Shown piece after piece: positions 36,553-44,799 of a stretch of DNA of 64,000 nucleotides. The stretch covers positions 62,001-126,000 of the forward strand of contig NZ_LT906451.1 in assembly GCF_900187355.1 (NCBI RefSeq), written 5' to 3'. How positions within the stretch are numbered: position 1 is the stretch's first letter; each line of letters starts with the position of its first letter. The DNA is from Legionella lansingensis. Its GTDB lineage: Bacteria; Pseudomonadota; Gammaproteobacteria; Legionellales; Legionellaceae. Position numbers and translations under genes: made by a program. The notes under the pieces were generated by a model that was given only the letters and a program-made list of their open reading frames with translations, made no database searches and was not told where the DNA came from.

Positions 36553-38732
36553 GATAGGTCCATTGGATCAATGTCCACATTCCAGCGAACATGGTTTGTT
36601 AGTTTATTCATTGTCAACCACTGCCTAAGTTGCGTCAATCTGGTTTGTAGTATTTTGCGCGAGGAAGCCTTAATGAGCAGCTGCATGCGATGTTGATTAG
36701 CCCTGCGTGCCAAGGGAGCAGGAGCAGGGCCTAGGGTTGTCACCTCATGCAGCACTAATTGTTCTTTAAGCAAATGAAGAAAATCCAATACTTTTTTGGC
36801 TGATTTGTCTTGCGCGCGAATCAGCGCTAAAAAACGGTAAGGCGGTAGATCGGCCTGTTGTCTTAACGTTAATAAAGCTTGTGCAAAAGAATCATAACCT
36901 TGTTGAATCAGTAAATTCAAAAGAGGGTGATGGGGTAAATGTGATTGAATGAGCACCTGACCAGGGCGTTCAGCACGGCCAGCACGACCGGAAACTTGCG
37001 TTAATAACTGGCCTAAACGCTCCAGGGCACGAAAATCCTGATTATAAAAACCGGCATCTGTATCAACCACGACAACTAAAGTAAGACGTGGGAAATGATG
37101 GCCTTTGGCCAACATTTGCGTACCCACGATTAATTGTGCCTCACCACGATGTATCCGTTCGAGATGATTATCGAGTGCGTTTTTTTTCCTCACCTCATCG
37201 CGATCAACACGTAATAGATTGATATTGGGAAAATGATTGCTTAAATACTCGTGGATGCGTTGGGTTCCTGCGCCAATAGGCAATAATTCTTGACTGTGAC
37301 AGGTCCGGCAATGCCCAGGAATGATGGTGGTTAGCCCACAGTGATGACAAACCAGTCGGCCCATTTGACGATGAAGGGTTAGGTGGCTATCACAAGCTGG
37401 GCAATCAGCCATCCAGCCGCAGTGATGACAGAGTAATACGGGTGCAAATCCACGGCGATTGATGAATACCATCACTTGATTATTTTGTTGTAAATGCTCA
37501 GCAATCGTATTTAATGTTTTTGCAGCCAACCCATGCTGCAAAGGTGTATTGCGAATATCGATGATTTGATAATGGAGTGGTGATTTGCTGAGCGCTCTTT
37601 GATTCAACCGCAATAAGCTGTATTTCGCTTGCATGCAATTATAAAGACTTTCGAGGCTTGGGGTAGCGGAACCTAGAATAATTGGAATGCCTTCCATATG
37701 CGCGCGCATCAACGCTGTATCACGGGCGGAATAACGAACGCCTTCCATTTGTTTGAGCGAAGGATCATGTTCTTCATCAATAACGATTAATCCAAGTTCT
37801 GGCATGGGTGTGAAAATGGCGGTACGCGTACCGATGACCAATTTAACCAAATTGTCTTTGGCAAGTTGCCATGTGGATTGTCTCTCACGTTCGTTAAGAT
37901 TCGAATGAATGACGGCCATCGGCTCAGCAAAGCGAGCGGTAAAACGGCTTAGTAATTGTGGAGTTAGACCAATTTCGGGAACAAGAACCAGAACCTGCTT
38001 ACCTTGGGCCAGAACTTGGGCGATAACCTGAAGATAGACTTCTGTTTTACCGCTGCCGGTGATGCCTTGTAACAGAAAACAATGGTAATGGTGCAGCTGT
38101 CTACAGATCGTTTGCACCGCCACATCTTGTTCTGCATTCAAGATTAATGGGGGGCTCAGCGTGCTATTTGACTGGGGGATGCTAACTTCATTTTTTATAG
38201 CAAGAATATTAAGCTTGATTAGATGATCTAACTGCGCATGAGTAAAGCCTTTTTGCAAAAGCGTTTTTTTATCCGTTGCTCCAGTGTCAGCTAAAAAATT
38301 AATGAGCGCATGTTGTTTGTGTGCTCTAGAGGGTATAAGTGAATGAGCACGTTCAACATCTAACATCAGCCGATAGTAGCAGCGCAATGGTAATTCACTT
38401 TTATTTCCGAGACGATAGTTCTTAGGTATTGCCAAAGGAATAATTTCAGACAAGGGGCTTTGATAATAACTGGCTACCCATTTAAAGAAATTCAGCATAT
38501 TTTGGGTCAATAGAGGTTCAGTATCGATAATAGAACTCACTGATTTAAGTTCAGTATGTGGGCTCTGGGTATGTTTCCCGATAACCAGTCCCAAGCGCGT
38601 TTGATTGCGAAAAGGTACCCAAACGCGTATACCTATGCCAGGAGAAAGAGGACCATTCACATGGTAGTCAAAATAATCACGATATGTATGAGGGATGCAA
38701 ATTTGATAGATTTGCTCTGCTTGCTTATCCAT
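36549..38732 (-). CDS. priA: Primosomal protein N' (replication restart helicase)
   Basis: Superfamily 2 helicase that reloads the replisome at stalled forks. The 727-aa protein has an N-terminal DNA-binding domain, Walker A GITGSGKT at 223-230, the DEEH box at 319-322, and a zinc-binding Cys-rich insertion around 428-475 (CHHCG, CPAC, CHHCG, CRTCH; eight Cys as expected). Length is close to the E. coli protein (732 aa). No clear Shine-Dalgarno sequence. Confidence 0.97.
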   Translation of the reverse strand: MDKQAEQIYQICIPHTYRDYFDYHVNGPLSPGIGIRVWVPFRNQTRLGLVIGKHTQSPHTELKSVSSIIDTEPLLTQNMLNFFKWVASYYQSPLSEIIPLAIPKNYRLGNKSELPLRCYYRLMLDVERAHSLIPSRAHKQHALINFLADTGATDKKTLLQKGFTHAQLDHLIKLNILAIKNEVSIPQSNSTLSPPLILNAEQDVAVQTICRQLHHYHCFLLQGITGSGKTEVYLQVIAQVLAQGKQVLVLVPEIGLTPQLLSRFTARFAEPMAVIHSNLNERERQSTWQLAKDNLVKLVIGTRTAIFTPMPELGLIVIDEEHDPSLKQMEGVRYSARDTALMRAHMEGIPIILGSATPSLESLYNCMQAKYSLLRLNQRALSKSPLHYQIIDIRNTPLQHGLAAKTLNTIAEHLQQNNQVMVFINRRGFAPVLLCHHCGWMADCPACDSHLTLHRQMGRLVCHHCGLTTIIPGHCRTCHSQELLPIGAGTQRIHEYLSNHFPNINLLRVDRDEVRKKNALDNHLERIHRGEAQLIVGTQMLAKGHHFPRLTLVVVVDTDAGFYNQDFRALERLGQLLTQVSGRAGRAERPGQVLIQSHLPHHPLLNLLIQQGYDSFAQALLTLRQQADLPPYRFLALIRAQDKSAKKVLDFLHLLKEQLVLHEVTTLGPAPAPLARRANQHRMQLLIKASSRKILQTRLTQLRQWLTMNKLTNHVRWNVDIDPMDLS

Positions 38733-38753
38733 GGATTAAGAACATGATTAAAT

Positions 38754-39254
38754 TCACTGTTGACGTTGCCATTCGTGACTTGCCGATTGACCGGGGGCTG
38801 AATAGACTTTCACAACAACTTTTTCAATTCGGTGTTTATCAAGCTCTTTTGTATCTTTAATTAATTCTTGAACAAACCAGCGCGATAATTCTTCAACGGT
38901 GATGTTTGTCAAAGGCATCAATGTAACGTCTTCTTTCAGGAAAGGAATTTTTTTTTGATTGAAGGTAAAGTAATAGTAATCCTCGTCTTCTATCAATTGC
39001 AGAAAAGGGGAAAATTTCGGCATTAAGAACGTTTGGTTTAAGGAGCGACATAACTTATGAATGCGTTCTTTATAATACCGATAATCAAACGTCATGCCAT
39101 TTTCTTCCACCCATGTGGTTAATGCCAAATATACACCATACATATGGCCATGAAGAGGTTCTCGTTCAGTGGCGGAAAAAATAGTCGTATGGCCAGCTGA
39201 AAATTTCATGGATTCTTTTTGCAGTTCTACTGTCGTTAAGTATTTTTTCATCAT
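38754..39254 (-). CDS. COG0720 family pterin enzyme with PTPS-III-type active site
   Basis: 166-aa member of the 6-pyruvoyl-tetrahydropterin synthase/QueD family. Zinc ligands are His22 (FSAGH), His35 and His37 (LHGHMYG). The catalytic Cys of QueD and PTPS-I/II is replaced: the motif is Glu32-Pro-Leu-His-Gly-His, i.e. ExxHGH, the published PTPS-III signature for enzymes that can act in folate synthesis in place of FolB. At 166 aa it is longer than QueD (about 120), with an insert around 85-110. It overlaps the upstream methyltransferase by ATGA. Family secure; exact reaction inferred. Confidence 0.8.
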   Translation of the reverse strand: MMKKYLTTVELQKESMKFSAGHTTIFSATEREPLHGHMYGVYLALTTWVEENGMTFDYRYYKERIHKLCRSLNQTFLMPKFSPFLQLIEDEDYYYFTFNQKKIPFLKEDVTLMPLTNITVEELSRWFVQELIKDTKELDKHRIEKVVVKVYSAPGQSASHEWQRQQ

Positions 39255-40363
39255 AAACTCGCTCGTTTATCCTGCAATTGAAAACCAAGCAAAGGTAACT
39301 CTATGTTTTTTGCCAAGGCAAGTACTTTGAATAATTCGCCCATCTCACTCGGTTGCAGCAACTGTTTGACCGCTTGTTGTGCTTGAATGCGATGAGTCCC
39401 TACGGCTTGTTGCTCTAGCAAGCTTAACAAACCATTAGCCAGCAAAAAAGAGGCTTGATTGGTATAGCCTGCCACATGAAAACCTGCCTGTTGCGAAGCC
39501 TTTGCCACATGAGTGAAGTCAACATGAGCAGTGATATCCTGTTCGCCAAGATGAATCAAGGGATTGATGTGGGCATGATGGCGGTAATGACACATTAACG
39601 TGCCCATGTTGCGATCCGGATGATAATACTCACGCTGCGGGAAACCATAATCGATCAATAACACAACACCTTGAGTAAGCATGTTGTAGCATTGCTCAAT
39701 CCAGCCATCAATAAACAAGTTTGCTTCTGACTGATAGGGAACAAGTTCTTTAGGCAAAATGCTTTGCACATGGTTAAGCAAACGGGTATTGGTGCAGGGT
39801 CTAAAAATTTCCTGCAATTGATGTTGAGAATTTAAACGAATATAGCTCTCCAGCAAGCCTTCTTCTGTTTGTAAGAAACGATGAACGGGCATGGCATCAA
39901 GCACCTCATTGGCTATGACTACTCCGCTAAATGGTTTTTCTGGCCAATGTGTTAACCATTGCACGCGCTCAAAGAGGTGCGGAATGTGTTCTTTAATAAG
40001 CTCTTCCTGTCGATGACGTAAGTTGCCACTAACTTCTAAGATCAAATAAGCTTGTGGTAGGCAAGTTAGGTGTTCAAGATGCTTTAAAATATCAACACAC
40101 AGTTGGCCTGAGCCTGCGCCAAATTCAAATAGAACAGGCTCTGGCAAGCATGCCAAGATTTGTTGGCATTGATTAGCAAGTGTTTGACCATATAAAGGGG
40201 TCAATTCTGGCGCGGTGATAAAATCGCCTTCGGCTCCGAATTTCTGCAATCCAGCACTATAATAGCCATAACGAGGCGCATATAGGGCTTGTTGCATAAA
40301 ATCAACAAAGGGTATCGCTCCCTCTTGTTGAATTTGTTTGCTAATGAGAGAAAATAGCGTCAT
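39251..40363 (-). CDS. MidA/NDUFAF7-type SAM-dependent methyltransferase
   Basis: 370 aa when started at the ATG at 40363; the frame runs 40 codons further but would overlap the divergent reductase gene. Motifs: EFGAGSGQLC (SAM-binding loop), VIANEVLDAMPVHRF and LLIDYGFPQREYYHPDRNMGTL, typical of the DUF185/MidA family. The mitochondrial homologue methylates an arginine in complex I; the bacterial target is not known. Its stop overlaps the pterin enzyme start. Confidence 0.88.
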   Translation of the reverse strand: MTLFSLISKQIQQEGAIPFVDFMQQALYAPRYGYYSAGLQKFGAEGDFITAPELTPLYGQTLANQCQQILACLPEPVLFEFGAGSGQLCVDILKHLEHLTCLPQAYLILEVSGNLRHRQEELIKEHIPHLFERVQWLTHWPEKPFSGVVIANEVLDAMPVHRFLQTEEGLLESYIRLNSQHQLQEIFRPCTNTRLLNHVQSILPKELVPYQSEANLFIDGWIEQCYNMLTQGVVLLIDYGFPQREYYHPDRNMGTLMCHYRHHAHINPLIHLGEQDITAHVDFTHVAKASQQAGFHVAGYTNQASFLLANGLLSLLEQQAVGTHRIQAQQAVKQLLQPSEMGELFKVLALAKNIELPLLGFQLQDKRASL

Positions 40364-40385
40364 GGCGGTGTAAATGTTATAAAAA

Positions 40386-41153
40386 ATGAGGAACCATACC
40401 TTGAATCCAGTCAATAAACAAGCGGCAAAAGTGGCCTTAATCACCGGTGCCGCCAGACGAATCGGGGCTGCTATTGCTTGCAAATTACATGAAGCTAACT
40501 TTAGAGTAGTTATCCATTGTTATCAATCTTTAGAGGAAGCAGAGACCCTGGCGCAAAAACTCAACCACAATAGGGAAGAGAGTGCTTATGTTGTTCAGCA
40601 GGATTTACATGTGCCGGATGCTGCTGAGAAATTAATTGCTGCTACAGTAAATTGGGCACAGCGTTTGGATGTACTAGTCAATAATGCCTCTATGTTTGTT
40701 CGCAGTGATTTGTCTGCTGTCAATTCCGCAGATTGGGATGCTTTGTTCAATATTAACGTCAAACTTCCCTTTTCCTTAAGCCTTGCTGCTCATAAATACT
40801 TGAGCAAAACGCAAGGGGCAATCATTAATATTACGGATATTCGGGCGGAGAAACCATTAAAGGAGTATGCTGTCTATTGCCAAACCAAGGCTGCCTTAGC
40901 TATGCAAACAAAAGTCTTGGCTTGTGAGTTTGCGCCTAAAGTGCGTGTTAATGCTGTGGCTCCTGGTGCTATAAGTTGGCCAGAGAAGGAGAATGCTTTA
41001 AGTCAGCAAGAAAAGCAAAAAATTATTGCCAAGACACCATTAAAATGTCACGGAAGTCCCGAATTTATTGGTCAGGCTGTTCTTGCACTCTTGGAAAATC
41101 CCTTTGTTACCGGACAAACACTTGCTGTGGATGGGGGGCGCAGCATTGGTTGA
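40386..41153 (+). CDS. Pteridine reductase (PTR1/FolM-type SDR)
   Basis: Short-chain dehydrogenase of about 250 aa. It has TGAARRIG at 20-27, the TGxxxRxG form that marks pteridine reductases, and Asp151-Tyr164-Lys168 with the same spacing as Asp181-Tyr194-Lys198 of Leishmania PTR1, where Asp replaces the usual SDR Ser. It probably reduces dihydropterins (dihydrofolate, dihydromonapterin or dihydrobiopterin). The ATG at 40386 has no ribosome binding site; a TTG at 40401 with GAGGAA 8 nt upstream may be the true start. Divergent from the methyltransferase and pterin-enzyme genes. Confidence 0.85.
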   Translation: MRNHTLNPVNKQAAKVALITGAARRIGAAIACKLHEANFRVVIHCYQSLEEAETLAQKLNHNREESAYVVQQDLHVPDAAEKLIAATVNWAQRLDVLVNNASMFVRSDLSAVNSADWDALFNINVKLPFSLSLAAHKYLSKTQGAIINITDIRAEKPLKEYAVYCQTKAALAMQTKVLACEFAPKVRVNAVAPGAISWPEKENALSQQEKQKIIAKTPLKCHGSPEFIGQAVLALLENPFVTGQTLAVDGGRSIG

Positions 41154-41211
41154 GGTGTTTGCAAATGCAGTTGAATCAGAAATGGGTCTTTGACGTTGAC
41201 AGTCTATACAC

Positions 41212-41242
41212 ATTTTTATCCACAGATTTTGTGGATAAAAAT
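41212..41242. other. Inverted pair of perfect DnaA boxes
   Basis: ATTTTTATCCACA, a 5-nt gap, then TGTGGATAAAAAT. The arms contain TTATCCACA (41216-41224) and its exact complement (41230-41238), both perfect DnaA boxes. A third near-match, ATATCCACA, lies at 41338-41346. It could also be an RNA hairpin after the reductase gene, but no T-run follows it. Confidence 0.6.
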
Positions 41243-41414
41243 AAAAGAACCAGATGGTCAAAAATAGGCTTTAAGCCTCGCCAATTAAGGAGCTTAGAGA
41301 AATGATACGTATAAGAAAGAATGGAGGGGGATAAAAAATATCCACAGGCTATCTTGCAAGAAAAAGAAGTGCCTGGTCAGAGATCATAACCAAATAAATT
41401 TTAAAAAAATAGTC

Positions 41415-41476
41415 TTGACACTCATTTTTTTGTTAACCTGAAATGACGGATAAATCGGTTAGTTAACGAGTGTCAA
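41415..41476. promoter_or_regulatory. Promoter and inverted-repeat operator of the 148-aa gene
   Basis: TTGACACTC (41415-41423) faces GAGTGTCAA (41468-41476), with GTTAAC inside each arm (41432-41437 and 41462-41467). The left arm contains a perfect -35 TTGACA; a weak -10 (TGAAAT, 41439-41444) follows. The palindrome surrounds the likely start of transcription, which suggests an operator. Confidence 0.5.
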
Positions 41477-41520
41477 CAGACCCTAGTATTCGCGCATTAC
41501 ATTAATTAAGTGAGTTAATC

Positions 41521-41967
41521 ATGATGATGGATAAAAGAAATCTTTCCCCACTAGAGCTAATAAGAATCGCGACTGAACATGCCTACTGTGCGCAACATTT
41601 GTTACACAATGATAGTAAAGTAACAGGAATAGGTTATGAGAAGAGTGATGCTTTAGCGCCTATCACATCGCTGATGTATACGGCTTTTGAATTAACGCTA
41701 AAAGCTTATTTGTTACATGATCATAAAAAACTAACGCCCCCAAAAAGGCTGATGGAATTGGTCGAAATGAATAGTGAGCTAGGTCTGTCTAATCAGGATA
41801 GAAAATTGCTTAAAAATCTAGCAAGACAACAAGCTTTTCGTAAAGGATTAGATTACGAGCTCTGGGAAAACCGCCAGCAATTGCAAGTCTTTTGTACAGA
41901 GATACTTGCCCTTTATGAAAGGCTACAGCATCTTATGCCCATTGAGTTACAAATGAATTATCAATAG
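41521..41967 (+). CDS. Small helical protein, HEPN-like layout, unknown function
   Basis: 148 aa, all-helical by composition, no signal peptide or membrane segment. The central ITSLMYTAFELTLKAYLLHDHKKL (about 56-79) looks like the core helix of HEPN-type proteins, but I do not see a convincing RxxxxH catalytic motif. Three Met codons open the frame, with a weak GTGAG upstream; the first is used here. Convergent with the 555-aa membrane protein gene. Confidence 0.6.
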   Translation: MMMDKRNLSPLELIRIATEHAYCAQHLLHNDSKVTGIGYEKSDALAPITSLMYTAFELTLKAYLLHDHKKLTPPKRLMELVEMNSELGLSNQDRKLLKNLARQQAFRKGLDYELWENRQQLQVFCTEILALYERLQHLMPIELQMNYQ

Positions 41968-41988
41968 GACGATAAGAGTACCTATAGA

Positions 41989-43656
41989 CTAGGCAACCAG
42001 GTAATGAAGCTTTAAAGGGTTTGCCTTATCTTCTGTCCATTCCAAGCTTAAGTCACAGGAAGCAAGTTGTTTTTTTGTCGCTGGATAAAATATTCGATGC
42101 GGCATAAAAAAATAAGTTAAAGGCATTGTTACTGTATACTCAGGCTTAGGGGGATTCAACAGACAAATCGACCAGTTGTTGCCTGTTAATTGCGCTGTAC
42201 TCTTACTAAGCAGTGTATAAATCTGATAAAGTTGATTGGGTTCATAAAACTTTTTTTCGCGCTCAATTTTACCTGCAAACAAGAATATCAATGTTAGAGA
42301 AATGATGGCCAGAGATGTTCGACTGAGCAAAGAATTAAGAGCTTGCGGTTTAAGGTTATCCAAAGCTATAAAGGCGCTAATGCAAACCCAGGGAAGGAAA
42401 AGCATGTTGTAATAGCGATGAAAATCCAAAATTTTTCGATTCGTATGACCAACATCAAAGACAATAGCTTGCAAACTGTAAAGCATAACCAAATATAACA
42501 TGGCAACAATAATAAAAATTGTCATTAGTCGATTAATCCGCACCTTATCCATGGGGAATGTTTTAACCAACCAATACCATAGGCCAGCGATTAAGCTGTA
42601 CATCAAAATATAAGGTGTTCTAATAAGATAATCAAAGCTTGAAAATAAGACCGCTTTAAAATAGAGAATTTGCGCTTCATGATAATAGGTATTGAAGGGG
42701 TTAAACGCAGCACCAGCTGATTGGACAGACACAGCCTTAGAAAAACTATTAAAGCCATGATTAGCCACATGGATTTTCCACGATAGTTTAATTGCCAAAG
42801 CGGCTAATCCTGCCCATATTCCATAGATAAGAGCTTTGCGATTTGTTTTCTCTAAAGTAATAAGCAAAACAATTGCAGCGATAGAAAATAGGAGACCAAT
42901 CTCTTTGATAAGGGAGAGAAAGAGAATAGGAAGAATAAGCAACTGTGGTACATCCCCTTTCTTATAGATTAACCAAGTGATAGCAAATAAATAAGCAGCG
43001 ACATAAGCATCAACTTCCATGCGCGCAAAAACGGTGCCATAGGCGAAAGTAAATAAGACAAAACAAAAACTCAAATAAATGATTGAGCGAGAGACATTCT
43101 TGGGATCAAAGAGCACCATGAAAGCCGAAATTAGAACAAGTCCTTGAGCAAAATAACCCAGTGTTTGGGAATATTTATTGGCCAGTGTATAAAGTAAATA
43201 ATGAACACTCGCCATCCCGGGAATATAACTCAGAAAATTCGGGTGAATGTAATCAGCATTAATCGGGAATTGATTAAAAACAAATAAATATTTACTAATG
43301 GTGCCCCAAAAAGAATAGTCATCAATGCTTCTAAATTTAAGACCATATACAACGACCAAATCTACTATAGATAATCCTAAAAAAAAGCAGATGGTGATTA
43401 TATCTTGCTTAAGCGAAAGAGGTTTATTTTGGATGGATGAGTAAATAAAAATGAGAAAAAAAACTCCACCGGTTGCAAGAAGAATAAGGGCGATGAGCTT
43501 AGGTATAGCAAATAGGAAACTGCAAAACATAACGAGTCCTAAAAATGACATCGTGTTGAACAGTCCCTCAGAAAAATTACTTTTTAATAATTGACTAAAT
43601 ACAAATCCCCAACCGATGATTACACAGCAAAATGAGAGGCAAACAAGTAGTAGCAT
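41989..43656 (-). CDS. Polytopic membrane protein, possibly GT-C-type glycosyltransferase
   Basis: 555 aa with 12 or more hydrophobic helices and a soluble C-terminus (about 455-555). A luminal-type loop after the third helix (about 110-140, RSIDDYSFWGTISKYLFVFNQF, then YIHPNFLSYIPG) contains adjacent acidic residues, as in lipid-linked-sugar glycosyltransferases, but no family was recognised. GGAAG precedes the ATG. Neighbours (Stealth protein, O-antigen ligase, GT2) suggest a role in surface polysaccharide. Confidence 0.65.
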   Translation of the reverse strand: MLLLVCLSFCCVIIGWGFVFSQLLKSNFSEGLFNTMSFLGLVMFCSFLFAIPKLIALILLATGGVFFLIFIYSSIQNKPLSLKQDIITICFFLGLSIVDLVVVYGLKFRSIDDYSFWGTISKYLFVFNQFPINADYIHPNFLSYIPGMASVHYLLYTLANKYSQTLGYFAQGLVLISAFMVLFDPKNVSRSIIYLSFCFVLFTFAYGTVFARMEVDAYVAAYLFAITWLIYKKGDVPQLLILPILFLSLIKEIGLLFSIAAIVLLITLEKTNRKALIYGIWAGLAALAIKLSWKIHVANHGFNSFSKAVSVQSAGAAFNPFNTYYHEAQILYFKAVLFSSFDYLIRTPYILMYSLIAGLWYWLVKTFPMDKVRINRLMTIFIIVAMLYLVMLYSLQAIVFDVGHTNRKILDFHRYYNMLFLPWVCISAFIALDNLKPQALNSLLSRTSLAIISLTLIFLFAGKIEREKKFYEPNQLYQIYTLLSKSTAQLTGNNWSICLLNPPKPEYTVTMPLTYFFMPHRIFYPATKKQLASCDLSLEWTEDKANPLKLHYLVA

Positions 43657-43699
43657 ACTGCTTCCTTAGGGATATCGTAAATATTCAAATTGACTATCG

Positions 43700-43738
43700 A
43701 CCGCGAATTACCGTGGTCAAGCCACGGTAATTCGCGGT
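43700..43738. repeat. Short perfect palindrome, CTTGA-loop family (inverted copy)
   Basis: ACCGCGAATTACCGTGG, loop TCAAG, CCACGGTAATTCGCGGT. Same unit as at 12.5 and 15.97 kb but with the loop in the opposite orientation, lying between the 555-aa gene and the Stealth gene. Confidence 0.85.
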
Positions 43739-43817
43739 TCTAAAATAGTCAAGCAATAAAAACTTGGAGACTGCGGAATTGAAATTAAGTTTATTAGGGA
43801 ATGTTTGTTTAGAGTGC

Positions 43818-44798
43818 TTAAGGTTTACCGATCATTTGGTTAAGCCAGTTAAAGATCAGATCTTTTTTTGTGGGTTCGGCTTGATCCAGGTTTTGGATGT
43901 TCAAACAAAAATATCGAGGCTTTTGTTTAGCTCGGTTAAATTTTTGTTGAATTTTTTTCAGCGAATGGTGACTTGCATCAATACCCAACGAACATTTTTT
44001 CCTATCGATAGGGGAAATTTTTTCCAGCAAAGCAAGATGATGAATCAAAGAAATGGGAGAATATTGGTCCCCATTTCTAATACGATGCTTTGCATTCTCA
44101 TGCAATAGGTCGGGGTGCATCGAAAAGAATTGTTCAAATAGGGATTTTTTTAACGAGAAGGGGACATGCGTTAAATTAAAAAATAACTTACGAAATCCTG
44201 CCAATTTAGCACTATTTTGTTGGACTCGGCGATGGAGGGAGGGGCGCTTTGGTTTTCCCAAATGAATAAGACGTTGAATCATTTGAAATACTTTTGTATC
44301 TGATTGAATTTTCCAATGACCGCGCAGCACGGGTTGTTCCTGAATAAAAAAATCCTGTACTTTAGTTGGTCGCAGTAGGATGACATCATCATTGAAATAG
44401 ATAAAGGTCTCTGATAATTCAGGGATGCGCCATAAGACAGACTCAATCGCAAGACTATTAAAAGACGGGAGTGTGTGTTGTGGATTTGGAAATATCGCTT
44501 GATGGTCAATGATTCGAATTTTATTGGGTTCTAAGTAATCTTTTAATGTATTAACAATAGATGGGGTTTGTTGATCGGTTACGATGAATAGAGTCCTAAT
44601 CCAAGGCGCAAAGCGCAAGATGGAGCGAATACAATATTCAATTTCTCGACAAGGCATCAAACGTTCAGGGGAAACTTCATTAGGCTTGGATGCCACGCCA
44701 ATTGATTTTAGATAGGTATCTAATCGAGCTTGATGAGCTGGGTCATGCCCATCTACCCAGGTGATGACTGCATCAATTGGATATGGATGGGAATGCAC
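43818..44798 (-). CDS. Stealth family capsule polysaccharide phosphotransferase
   Basis: 326 aa. It has the Stealth conserved regions: IDAVITWVDGHDPAH (CR1, near the start), IEYCIRSILRFAPWIRTLFIVTD (CR2), and PSFNSLAIESVLWRIPEL followed by FIYFNDDVILLRP (CR3-like). The family transfers hexose-1-phosphates to cell-surface glycans and is known for helping pathogens hide from immunity. I chose the GTG at 44798, 1 bp after the ligase stop, with AGAGGAA 7 nt upstream, over a GTG at 44834 in the same frame. Coupled to the upstream O-antigen ligase. Confidence 0.85.
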   Translation of the reverse strand: MHSHPYPIDAVITWVDGHDPAHQARLDTYLKSIGVASKPNEVSPERLMPCREIEYCIRSILRFAPWIRTLFIVTDQQTPSIVNTLKDYLEPNKIRIIDHQAIFPNPQHTLPSFNSLAIESVLWRIPELSETFIYFNDDVILLRPTKVQDFFIQEQPVLRGHWKIQSDTKVFQMIQRLIHLGKPKRPSLHRRVQQNSAKLAGFRKLFFNLTHVPFSLKKSLFEQFFSMHPDLLHENAKHRIRNGDQYSPISLIHHLALLEKISPIDRKKCSLGIDASHHSLKKIQQKFNRAKQKPRYFCLNIQNLDQAEPTKKDLIFNWLNQMIGKP

Positions 44799-44799
44799 G

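Noticed and set aside
41154-41520. Replication origin at 41.2 kb
   Set aside because: Only two perfect boxes and one weak box are present, with no dnaA or dnaN gene and no AT-rich 13-mer array. The parAB-mnmG genes also sit about 33 kb away.
41521-41967. HEPN toxin of a toxin-antitoxin pair
   Set aside because: No RxxxxH motif was found with confidence and there is no small partner gene next to it.
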